Shown: positions 1 to 5,772, numbered from the stretch's first letter. The stretch is DNA of 8,330 nt from Fimbriimonadaceae bacterium (GCA_014380605.1 JACMJO010000106.1:1-8330); one strand, 5' to 3'. Numbers and translations: made by a program. Notes: generated by a model not told the origin, from the sequence alone.

Positions 1-339
1 CTGGATTTCTTTGGAAAGAGCAACTGAGTTGTTTGAGGTTACCTGATCTAGTCAAGCCCTAACTACATTTTTTGGTAAATTTGATCGCTTTTTAAGCCTG
101 AAATTGTCTTGGTTATCTTCATTTCTTGTTCAACCCTCGAGTAGTTTGGACGGCGATGAGGCGCGGCAGCCCAATGTTGATTGACTGTAAAACGCATTCT
201 GAACTTTGAGGAGTGTACATGATTAACATACGCTCCAAAGTTGCGCATCAACCTCGCCCCTCTTCAACTAAGAAAAAAGCTGATGTGTTTTGACCTTGGA
301 TTCCAAGAGGCTCGCAATCATCAATACCAGTAGGGCGAC
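1..339. other. Gene-poor left flank
   Basis: No large coding region is supported here. The first 46 bases could be the last 14 codons of a plus-strand gene (stop TGA at 44-46), and another plus frame runs open to TAA at 60-62; neither can be tested because the window starts there. Positions 62-130 are AT-rich without a convincing promoter. A small hairpin (CTTGG at 295-299 with CCAAG at 303-307) lies between the small reading frame at 219-293 and the end of the minus-strand gene at 340, but it has no T-tract on either strand, so I do not call it a terminator. Confidence 0.5.
219..293 (+). CDS. Possible small basic protein, 24 aa
   Basis: ATG at 219 is preceded by GAGGAG at 208-213 with a 5-nt spacer, among the best ribosome binding sites in the window. 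The frame encodes 24 residues (starts MINIRSKVAH, ends KKKADVF, TGA at 291-293). The peptide is basic, with KKK near the end, and has no membrane segment or Cys motif. I recognise no family. It points toward the 3' end of the minus-strand 229-aa gene. No clear -35/-10 pair was found upstream. It could be a real small protein, a leader peptide cut off from its partner, or chance. The opposite-strand 61-codon frame across the same DNA looks less likely. Confidence 0.35.
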   Translation: MINIRSKVAHQPRPSSTKKKADVF

Positions 340-1029
340 TTAAGTGCTTATCCCGATTGACTCCAGCACGACGTGGTCTGAATTCACCTTGTAGGTAATT
401 CTTAAGGGTGGTGTCGTTCCGCAGGGCATAGTAAACGCGACCTGCTCGGACTTAGCCCGCTGCCGTGTCTCCAGGGGTTTATTCAAAGTGAAGGGTGGTG
501 GCTCTTTGTTTGCGTCGAGATGGCTCTTCCGCAGGAACTGTCCCAGGGCTAATGACACGGCCTCGTCAAAATCGGGAAATACTCCTCTGAGTTGGTCTGC
601 CGTAGCCAAGAACTGAGACGATCCGAGTACCGCAGGAAAAAGGATTTCATGCTTTGCCCGGAGAGTTTGGCTCCTCGCTTTCCACTCATTATCGGCTGCG
701 ATCCAACCAGCGCCCCATTCTGAGGCCTGCAATCTAACGAATGGGTCTTCGCGTGCGATGGAGGCAGGGTATGGATTCTTTTCTAAAGGCATTTTGTCCT
801 TGATTCGAGCAACCATCCCTTCGTATCTTGCCTTTAGCATGAGCGTAGGGACATTGTAAGTTTCTGCCAGAAAGAGGTTCGCCACTGCCTCATTCTCACA
901 GGCTTCGCTAAAGAGGCGTTCCAGTGAACAAGCCGCTTCTCGCTCAGAGGGACCTAGCATATCCGCAAGCTGTGAGATGTCACGTAGGGTTTCGGAGACT
1001 CGCTTTGTTAGATGTGTGTCGGTTTTCAT
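340..1029 (-). CDS. Uncharacterised 229-aa protein, third gene of nrdR-nrdJ operon
   Basis: I do not recognise this protein. An ATG at 1062 is possible, but I chose ATG at 1029 because AGGA at 1038-1041 sits 8 nt before it and overlaps the nrdJ stop codon (1040-1042), a layout typical of translational coupling. The product is soluble-looking, with no signal peptide or membrane helix. Residues 1 to about 75 read as charged amphipathic helices (ERLFSEACENEA region). The middle is rich in Trp and Ala (SEWGAGWIAADNEW). The last 40 residues alternate like a beta hairpin (PLRITYKVNSDHVVLESIG), faintly recalling the strand ends of RelE/ParE-type folds; that likeness is too weak for a call. The DNA is visibly less G+C-rich than nrdJ, suggesting a different history. 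Being 10 nt after nrdJ it is probably co-transcribed with it. No terminator is visible downstream. Confidence 0.8.
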   Translation of the reverse strand: MKTDTHLTKRVSETLRDISQLADMLGPSEREAACSLERLFSEACENEAVANLFLAETYNVPTLMLKARYEGMVARIKDKMPLEKNPYPASIAREDPFVRLQASEWGAGWIAADNEWKARSQTLRAKHEILFPAVLGSSQFLATADQLRGVFPDFDEAVSLALGQFLRKSHLDANKEPPPFTLNKPLETRQRAKSEQVAFTMPCGTTPPLRITYKVNSDHVVLESIGIST

Positions 1030-1039
1030 ATTTAAATTC

Positions 1040-4000
1040 CTAGGAGCATCCACTCGTCTCACCGCACGTATCGCACTTCAAGCAGACGCCGTTGCGGACC
1101 ATGGTGAACGAGCCGCAGTTGGTGCAGGGATCGCCTTCGTAGCCCTTGAGGCGGGCAACTCTTATCATTTCTGCGGTCTCGCTGACAGCGGCTTGCGGTT
1201 GGCGGTTAGCGGTTAGCGTGGCGGACGGGCTGGGGCTGGCGGGCGTTGGGCGTGTGGCGTCGGGCGTGGCCGGACCTTTCAGCAGGATCGCGCTCGATTT
1301 TCCTTGCGAGACTTTGTTGGCGGCCTCGATGTTACTGGTCGGGCTGCCGGCGGCGGCTCCGCCCTCAAAAGGCAATGTGGCCTGTGGGATGTGGTCTGTG
1401 GTTTGAGCGTCAAGGGTCGAGCGTCGAGAATCGTAGCCCGTTCCGGCGTGATCCTTGTAGGCCGTGCCGGGGACGTGGCCGTCGAAGTCTCCCTTCTCCT
1501 CCTCATCGTCGAACTCGGGAACCTGGCTGGGTTTGCCGACGGTGTCGCTGTGGAGGTCTTCGGGCTTCACTTGGACCAGGTCGGTGCGGCCCAGGTAGCT
1601 GAGGGCGAGCTCTCGGAAGATGTAGTCGATGACCGAGGTGGACATCTTGATGTTCTCGTGGCCCTGGACGCTGCCGTTTGGCTCGAACCGGGTGAAGACG
1701 AACGCCTCGACGAACTCCTCCAGCGGGACGCCGTACTGCAGGCCCAGCGAGATGGAGATGGCGAAGCAGTTCATCAAGGATCGGAACGCGGCGCCCTCGC
1801 GGTGCATGTCGATAAAGATCTCGCCAAGCTGGCCGTCTTCAAACTCGCCGGTGCGGATATAGACCTTGTGGCCCCCAACCCTCGCCTTCTGGGTGTAGCC
1901 CTTGCGCCGGGCAGGCATGGTGCGTCGCTTGGCGATGTAGCGGTAGACGAGCTTGGTGGCGGCGGCCATGATTTCGTCGTGCTGGGAGGAGGCGGTGGCG
2001 GTAAGGGGTAAGGCGTAAGGGGTAAGGTCGCCGTCCTCTTTACTCCTTACTCCTTCCTCCTTACTGTCTTCGATGCTTGCCTCCAAGATAGCAGCCGCTG
2101 AGTCATCGCTGCTGGCGTTGAGAGGTTGGCTTAGCTTGCTGCCGTCTCGATAGAGGGCGTTGGCTTTGAGGGCCAGGTTCCAGGAGAGCCAGTAGGCGTC
2201 GTTGACTTCCTTCACGGTGGCGTCGCCGGGGAGGTTGATGGTCTTGCTGATGGCTCCCGAGAGGAAAGGCTGGGCGGCGGCCATCATGCGGATGTGGCCC
2301 TCGGCGCTGATGTAGCGCTGACCCTTCTTGCCGCACTTGTTGGCGCAGTCGAAGACGGGGAGGTGCTCGGCCTTCAGGTGAGGCGCACCCTCGATGGTCA
2401 TGGAGCCGCAGACGTACTCATTGGCAGCCTCGATCTCGGCCCTGGTGAAGCCGAGCTCGATGAGCATGTCGAACGACCAGTCGTTGAGCTGCTCGTCGGT
2501 GAAGCCAAGGACGTTTCGGCAGAAGTCCTCGCCCAGGGAGAACTTGTTGAAGGCGAACTTGAGCTCGAAGGCGGAATCGAGCCCGGCGGTGAGGTTGGCA
2601 AGGACTTCGGGAGTGAAGCCTTTGGCGATGAGGGCTTGGTAGGAGATAGCGTAACCTACACCCCCTGCCCCCTCCTCCATTTCCGAGGACGTTAGGTTCA
2701 GGGCAAGGTTCTCATCCCGCGAAATGGAGGAGGGGGTTCCCGGAAGGGTCTTGTGTCCGACTACATAGTCGATGATCTCGTCGATCTGGTCGGCGGTGTA
2801 GCCAAGCTTCACCAGGGCGGGCGGGATGGACTGGTTGATGATCTTGAAATAGCCTCCGCCGGAGAGCTTCTTGAACTTGACCAGGGCGAAATCAGGCTCG
2901 ACGCCGGTGGTGTCACAGTCCATGATGAGGCCGATGGTGCCGGTGGGGGCGAGGACGGTGACCTGGGCGTTGCGGAAGCCGTTCTTCTCGCCGAGGTCCA
3001 GCGCCTTGTCCCAAGCCTCGCGGGCGGCTTTGAGCATGTCGGATGGGCACTCGTCAGGATCGATGCCGACTGGCTTGACGCTGAGGCCCTCATAGGTGGA
3101 CTCGTTGTAAGCAGCACGTCGGTGGTTGCGGATCACTCGGAGCATGTGCTCGCGGTTGGGCTCGTATCGGGGGAATGGCTGCTGCTCGCCCGCCATCTCG
3201 GCGCTGGCGGCATAGCTCTCTCCACCCAGGATGGCGGTGAGGGCGCCGGCGATCGCGAAGCCGGACTGGCTGTTGTAGGGGATGCCCATCTGCATGAGGA
3301 GGGCGCCGATATTGGCGTATCCTAGGCCGAGCGTTCGGAAGTCGTAGCTGAGCTGGGCGATCTCCTTGCTGGGGAATTGGGCCATGAGGACGCTGATCTC
3401 CAGCACGATGGTCCAGAGTCGGATGGCGTGCTTGTAGCCTTCGATGTCGAACTTGCCGGTCTTGAGGTCGTAGAACTTGGTGAGGTTGATGCTGGCCAGG
3501 TTGCAGGCGGTGTCATCCAGGAACATGTACTCGCTGCAGGGGTTGCTGGCGTTGATGCGGCCATCGGCGGGGCAGGTGTGCCACTCGTTGATGGTGGTGT
3601 CGTACTGCAGGCCGGGGTCGGCGGACTGCCAAGCGGCTTCGCAGATGTCGTCCCAAAGCTCGCGGGCCTTGATGGTCTTGACCACCTTCCCTTCCTTGCG
3701 AGAGGTCATGTGCCAATCGGCATCCTTCTCGACGGCGTGGAAGAACTCGTTGGGGACTCGGACAGAGTTGTTGGAGTTTTGGCCAGAGACGGTGTTGTAG
3801 GCCTCGGACTCGTAGCCCGTGTCGTGGACCGGGAATTCGATCTCTCGGACCCCGTTCTCGGCGAGTTGGATGACGCGTTGAATGTAGTTGAGGGGGATGG
3901 AGACAGCCTTGGCTTCGGCGATGGCTCGGTTGAGGGCGGGGTTGCTGCGAGGGTTGGTGTTGGCCGCAGCACCATCTTGCCAGCAGGCGCTGACGATCGC

Positions 4001-4906
4001 GTTGAGGTGCTTGTTGTTAAGGGCGGAGCCGGTCACCAGGGCGGCAACCTTCTGCTCTTCCTTGACCTTCCAGTTGATGAACTCTTGGATGTCCGGGTGG
4101 TCCATGTCCAGGCAGACCATCTTGGCGGCGCGTCGAGTGGTGCCTCCGGACTTGATGGAGCCTGCGGATCGGTCGCCGACTCGGAGAAAGCTCATGAGGC
4201 CGCTGGACTTTCCGCCGCCGGAGAGCTTCTCATTGGCGCCGCGAATCTTGGAGAAGTTGGTGCCCACTCCGGAGCCGTACTTGAAGATGCGGGCCTCGCG
4301 GGTCCACAGGTCCATGATGCCGCCCTCGTTGACCAGGTCGTCGCTGACGCTCAGGATGAAGCAGGCGTGGGGTTGGGGTCGCTCGTAGGCGTTGATGCTG
4401 CGGCTCAGTTGGTTGGTCTTGGGATCAACATAGTAGTGGCCCTGGGGGTTGCCGGTGATGCCATAGGCGTGGTGGAGCCCGGTATTGAACCACTGGGGGC
4501 TGTTGGGAGCGGCGATCTGCATGGCGAGCATGTAGCAGAGCTCGTCGTAGAAGGCTTGGGCGTCCTCGGTTGAATCGAAATACTTGTGGGTTTCGCCCCA
4601 ATGTCGCCAGCAGCCTGCCAGTCGGTGGAAGACCTCGCGGGAGTCGGTCTCCGAGTCAGCATCAGGCTTGGTCCATTGGGTTGGATGCGCCTTGGACTTG
4701 TCGCCCGCCTGCAACCCGGCCTTGCGGAAATATTTTTGGGCAAGGATGTCGGTGGCGACCTGCGACCAGTGAGCAGGCACCATGACGTTCTCCATGTTGA
4801 AGACGGCGGAGCCATCGGGGTTCTTGATGGCGCTGGTGCGGGGCTCGAAGGGTATTCCTTCGTAGGCAGACTGTCCGGACTTGGTGAAACAACGTGATAC
4901 TTGCAT
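1040..4906 (-). CDS. nrdJ: Adenosylcobalamin-dependent (class II) ribonucleotide reductase
   Basis: Reduces ribonucleotides to deoxyribonucleotides in the cytoplasm using a thiyl radical generated from adenosylcobalamin; it works without oxygen or a separate radical subunit. The product is 1288 aa. The N-terminus (FTKSGQSAYEGI, NPDGSAVF, PAHWSQVATDILAQKYF) fits the long NrdJ family. Residues expected for catalysis by analogy with Thermotoga NrdJ are present: Cys182 (HACFIL) and Cys468 (TACNLASINL) as the reducing pair, and Asn455/Cys457/Glu459 (NPCSE) with Cys457 as radical site; the 457-468 spacing of 11 matches. APTGTIGLIMDCDTTG at 653-668 is the conserved barrel segment. The C-terminal tail has Cys1261, 1264, 1275, 1278, 1281 and 1287, the redox/zinc-type end of the family. 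Unusual features are in-frame repeat-derived segments at residues 724-747, 948-969, 1159-1177 and about 1231-1238. The start is ATG 4906 with AGGGAAGG at 4919-4926 (12-nt spacer), overlapping the nrdR stop. It lies 18 nt after nrdR, so one operon. Confidence 0.97.
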   Translation of the reverse strand: MQVSRCFTKSGQSAYEGIPFEPRTSAIKNPDGSAVFNMENVMVPAHWSQVATDILAQKYFRKAGLQAGDKSKAHPTQWTKPDADSETDSREVFHRLAGCWRHWGETHKYFDSTEDAQAFYDELCYMLAMQIAAPNSPQWFNTGLHHAYGITGNPQGHYYVDPKTNQLSRSINAYERPQPHACFILSVSDDLVNEGGIMDLWTREARIFKYGSGVGTNFSKIRGANEKLSGGGKSSGLMSFLRVGDRSAGSIKSGGTTRRAAKMVCLDMDHPDIQEFINWKVKEEQKVAALVTGSALNNKHLNAIVSACWQDGAAANTNPRSNPALNRAIAEAKAVSIPLNYIQRVIQLAENGVREIEFPVHDTGYESEAYNTVSGQNSNNSVRVPNEFFHAVEKDADWHMTSRKEGKVVKTIKARELWDDICEAAWQSADPGLQYDTTINEWHTCPADGRINASNPCSEYMFLDDTACNLASINLTKFYDLKTGKFDIEGYKHAIRLWTIVLEISVLMAQFPSKEIAQLSYDFRTLGLGYANIGALLMQMGIPYNSQSGFAIAGALTAILGGESYAASAEMAGEQQPFPRYEPNREHMLRVIRNHRRAAYNESTYEGLSVKPVGIDPDECPSDMLKAAREAWDKALDLGEKNGFRNAQVTVLAPTGTIGLIMDCDTTGVEPDFALVKFKKLSGGGYFKIINQSIPPALVKLGYTADQIDEIIDYVVGHKTLPGTPSSISRDENLALNLTSSEMEEGAGGVGYAISYQALIAKGFTPEVLANLTAGLDSAFELKFAFNKFSLGEDFCRNVLGFTDEQLNDWSFDMLIELGFTRAEIEAANEYVCGSMTIEGAPHLKAEHLPVFDCANKCGKKGQRYISAEGHIRMMAAAQPFLSGAISKTINLPGDATVKEVNDAYWLSWNLALKANALYRDGSKLSQPLNASSDDSAAAILEASIEDSKEEGVRSKEDGDLTPYALPLTATASSQHDEIMAAATKLVYRYIAKRRTMPARRKGYTQKARVGGHKVYIRTGEFEDGQLGEIFIDMHREGAAFRSLMNCFAISISLGLQYGVPLEEFVEAFVFTRFEPNGSVQGHENIKMSTSVIDYIFRELALSYLGRTDLVQVKPEDLHSDTVGKPSQVPEFDDEEEKGDFDGHVPGTAYKDHAGTGYDSRRSTLDAQTTDHIPQATLPFEGGAAAGSPTSNIEAANKVSQGKSSAILLKGPATPDATRPTPASPSPSATLTANRQPQAAVSETAEMIRVARLKGYEGDPCTNCGSFTMVRNGVCLKCDTCGETSGCS
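1195..1215. repeat. Heptanucleotide tandem repeat GCGGTTR x3 in nrdJ
   Basis: Three contiguous 7-bp units: GCGGTTG (1195-1201), GCGGTTA (1202-1208), GCGGTTA (1209-1215), followed by a degenerate G+C-rich stretch. Read in frame on the minus strand it encodes about LTANRQPQ (residues 1231-1238) in the low-complexity Pro/Ala/Ser linker before the Cys-rich tail of NrdJ. With only three units, chance slippage is a fair alternative to a mobile repeat. Confidence 0.6.
1376..1403. repeat. Heptanucleotide tandem repeat TGTGGNN x4 in nrdJ
   Basis: Four contiguous 7-bp units on the plus strand: TGTGGCC (1376-1382), TGTGGGA (1383-1389), TGTGGTC (1390-1396), TGTGGTT (1397-1403). The first five bases are invariant and the last two vary. 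The reductase reads them in frame as about TTDHIPQATL (residues 1168-1177). One base separates this array from the next heptad array at 1405. Confidence 0.8.
1405..1432. repeat. Heptanucleotide tandem repeat GAGCGTC-like x4 in nrdJ
   Basis: Four contiguous 7-bp units: GAGCGTC (1405-1411), AAGGGTC (1412-1418), GAGCGTC (1419-1425), GAGAATC (1426-1432). All end in TC and share a purine-purine-G start except for drift. They encode about DSRRSTLDAQ (residues 1159-1168) of the NrdJ linker. The unit sequence differs from the adjacent TGTGGNN array although the period is the same. Confidence 0.75.
2000..2065. repeat. Inverted heptad-repeat hairpin (4+4 units) in nrdJ
   Basis: Plus strand left arm, four units: GGTAAGG (2000-2006), GGTAAGG (2007-2013), CGTAAGG (2014-2020), GGTAAGG (2021-2027). 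A 10-nt loop (2028-2037) follows, then right arm units CTTTACT (2038-2044), CCTTACT (2045-2051), CCTTCCT (2052-2058), CCTTACT (2059-2065). The 28-nt arms pair at 22 Watson-Crick positions plus 4 G-T wobbles with 2 mismatches on the plus strand. The whole is 66 bp, a multiple of three, and is read in nrdJ as residues 948-969 (starts SKEEGVRSKEDG, ends ALPLT), in the linker between the catalytic part and the RRKGYTQKARVGGHKVY segment. Confidence 0.9.
2668..2736. repeat. Perfect 16-bp inverted repeat inserted in frame in nrdJ
   Basis: Arms CCCCCTCCTCCATTTC (2668-2683) and GAAATGGAGGAGGGGG (2721-2736) are exact reverse complements, separated by 37 bp. The span is 69 bp, 23 codons, and it is translated without stop as part of NrdJ residues 724-747 (TPSSISRDENLALNL then TSSEMEEGAG). 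In other NrdJ proteins as I know them, the motif VVG-x-TL-x-G-x-P is followed within a few residues by the segment corresponding to SYQALIAKGF here; this protein has about 25 extra residues between them, which fits insertion of the palindrome. The insertion judgement rests on remembered family sequences, not an alignment. Confidence 0.85.
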
Positions 4907-4924
4907 GACTGACGCGAACCTTCC

Positions 4925-5404
4925 CTAGTTACTTAAAATGCTTGGCTCTGCCTTCCCTCTAGTGACAGAGTCGATGATGTGCTGAAAATCAGATACGGTG
5001 TCGAACTTTTTGTACACGCTCGCAAACCGCACATAGGCCACCGAGTCGATCTCAAAGAGCTCGGCAAGAACCTTGTCCCCGATGTGCTGGGTGGGGGCTT
5101 CGTCTTCGAATTCCTGGAATAGATCTCGCTCTATTCTTTCTACGCTCGAGCGCAGGACGTCGATCGGAACTCCCCGTTTTCGGCAGGCGATGAGCATGGA
5201 ATTGAAGCACTTATCTCGGCTGAACTCCTCTCGAGTGCCGTTTCTTTTTTCAACAAAAAGTCGCGGCCTTTCCGGCTCTTCGAACGTCGTGAATCTTCGG
5301 TTGCATTCGACGCACTCGCGCCGCCTGCGGTTCGCCTCTCCTTCGCGGGCAGGCCTCGAATCGAGGACTCTTTGATCTTCGTTTCCGCAGAATGGGCACT
5401 TCAT
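4925..5404 (-). CDS. nrdR: Transcriptional repressor NrdR
   Basis: Represses ribonucleotide reductase operons by binding paired NrdR boxes, sensing ATP and dATP through its ATP-cone. The product is 159 aa, the usual size for the family. The N-terminal zinc ribbon has Cys3, Cys6, Cys31 and Cys34 (MKCPFCGNED and ECVECNRRF) with the basic segment NRRRREC between, typical of NrdR. The ATP-cone spans roughly residues 48-138 (RLFVEKRNGTREEF, then VAYVRFASVYKKF). The reading frame is open upstream to 5488, but ATG 5404 gives the conserved MKCPFC start, and upstream residues are not family-like. The RBS is modest (AAGAG about 9 nt upstream). It is first in the operon with nrdJ 18 nt downstream, and the boxes just upstream at 5420-5467 imply autoregulation. 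Confidence 0.97.
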   Translation of the reverse strand: MKCPFCGNEDQRVLDSRPAREGEANRRRRECVECNRRFTTFEEPERPRLFVEKRNGTREEFSRDKCFNSMLIACRKRGVPIDVLRSSVERIERDLFQEFEDEAPTQHIGDKVLAELFEIDSVAYVRFASVYKKFDTVSDFQHIIDSVTRGKAEPSILSN

Positions 5405-5419
5405 CTGATTTCGCTCTTG

Positions 5420-5435
5420 CCACAATATCTTGGGG
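5420..5435 (-). promoter_or_regulatory. NrdR box 1 (proximal)
   Basis: On the minus strand it reads CCCCAAGATATTGTGG, matching 12 of 16 positions of the NrdR-box consensus ACACWATATATWGTGT; the plus-strand reading also matches 12. It lies 15 nt upstream of the nrdR ATG, near the predicted transcription start. Its start is exactly 32 bp from that of box 2, the three-helical-turn spacing known for functional NrdR box pairs. Confidence 0.7.
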
Positions 5436-5442
5436 CTCCGAC

Positions 5443-5473
5443 ATTGTACAACCACTACCCCTTGTGTATGCAA
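5443..5473 (-). promoter_or_regulatory. Candidate promoter of nrdR-nrdJ operon
   Basis: Minus strand: TTGCAT (5468-5473) as -35 and TACAAT (5443-5448) as -10 with a 19-bp spacer, longer than ideal. The spacer contains NrdR box 2, and box 1 would start near +1, so bound NrdR would block RNA polymerase. An alternative is TTGTAC (5446-5451) with GATATT (5424-5429) at 16 bp; either choice overlaps the boxes. Confidence 0.4.
5452..5467 (-). promoter_or_regulatory. NrdR box 2 (distal)
   Basis: On the minus strand it reads ACACAAGGGGTAGTGG, matching 11 of 16 consensus positions: ten in the outer arms, but the central TATA is GGGG. A weaker second box is common in NrdR-regulated promoters. The gap to box 1 is 16 bp (5436-5451). 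Confidence 0.6.
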
Positions 5474-5502
5474 GTCTTTTTTGCGCACATTTTGTCAACA
5501 AG

Positions 5503-5511
5503 TTATTCACC
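5503..5511 (+). promoter_or_regulatory. DnaA-box-like nonamer
   Basis: TTATTCACC matches the DnaA box TTATNCACA except for the last base. It sits about 30 bp upstream of the candidate nrdR -35. DnaA is known to bind near the nrdAB promoter in E. coli. A single 8/9 match can easily arise by chance. Confidence 0.25.
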
Positions 5512-5517
5512 CTTGGC

Positions 5518-5588
5518 GGGAGGGTTGGCTGGGGAAAGGTTGGGGCACAGCGGGAGAGGGATCTAGGGATTGGAAGGGGTGATTGGGG
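5518..5588 (+). repeat. G-run tract, potential G-quadruplex
   Basis: Nine runs of three or four G on the plus strand, starting at 5518, 5522, 5531, 5542, 5552, 5558, 5566, 5576 and 5585. Every intervening loop is 1 to 7 nt (1, 6, 7, 6, 3, 5, 7, 5), so any four consecutive runs satisfy the usual G3N1-7 rule. It lies upstream of the nrdR promoter region and about 155 bp before the plus-strand promoter at 5744. Confidence 0.7.
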
Positions 5589-5611
5589 TCATGGAGGTGA
5601 GAGAGGTGATT
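5576..5611. repeat. Degenerate nonamer tandem repeat x4
   Basis: Four contiguous 9-bp units: GGGGTGATT (5576-5584), GGGGTCATG (5585-5593), GAGGTGAGA (5594-5602), GAGGTGATT (5603-5611); a fifth, very degenerate unit may follow to 5620. It overlaps the end of the G-run tract. Confidence 0.6.
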
Positions 5612-5743
5612 GAGCTAAGTGGTAGCCAGGTCCGATAGGGTGAAGCGCTCTATCTGGTGGTTTTGAACGACTGAGGTTTTGTTTACGAATCGTTCGCAAA
5701 ATCAGAGTACGCCCGCAGAAATGCCGGGCTGTCCCTGTTATAT

Positions 5744-5772
5744 TTGCGATCCAGCAAAACTCCTTGTATAGT
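5744..5772 (+). promoter_or_regulatory. Sigma70-like promoter for the 471-aa secreted protein
   Basis: TTGCGA (5744-5749) as -35, a 17-bp spacer, and TATAGT (5767-5772) as -10. Transcription would start near 5779, giving a leader of only about 15 nt before the ATG at 5794. GAGG at 5779-5782 would serve as ribosome binding site, right at the 5' end of such a transcript. Confidence 0.6.

Noticed and set aside
63..251. Minus-strand frame of about 61 codons in the left flank
   Set aside because: An AGGGG precedes its ATG, but the composition is nondescript, there is no family resemblance, and it overlaps the small plus-strand frame with the better ribosome binding site.
1304..2011. Plus-strand frame of 235 codons antisense to the nrdJ C-terminal part
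   Set aside because: Same composition artefact; it runs through the repeat arrays and has no recognisable domain.
3377..4573. Long plus-strand open frame of 398 codons antisense to nrdJ
   Set aside because: It lies wholly inside nrdJ, which is certain from its catalytic motifs. Its Gly/Val/Asp/Leu/Ala-heavy composition is what the reverse complement of G+C-biased codons gives, and there is no supporting domain.
5493..5498. TTGACA on the minus strand as the nrdR -35 element
   Set aside because: It is a perfect -35 hexamer, but at 16-18 bp downstream there is only ACTTGC-like sequence, with no acceptable -10.
5711..5729. GCCCG/CGGGC inverted repeat as a terminator
   Set aside because: A five-bp stem with a 9-nt loop and no T-tract on either strand.
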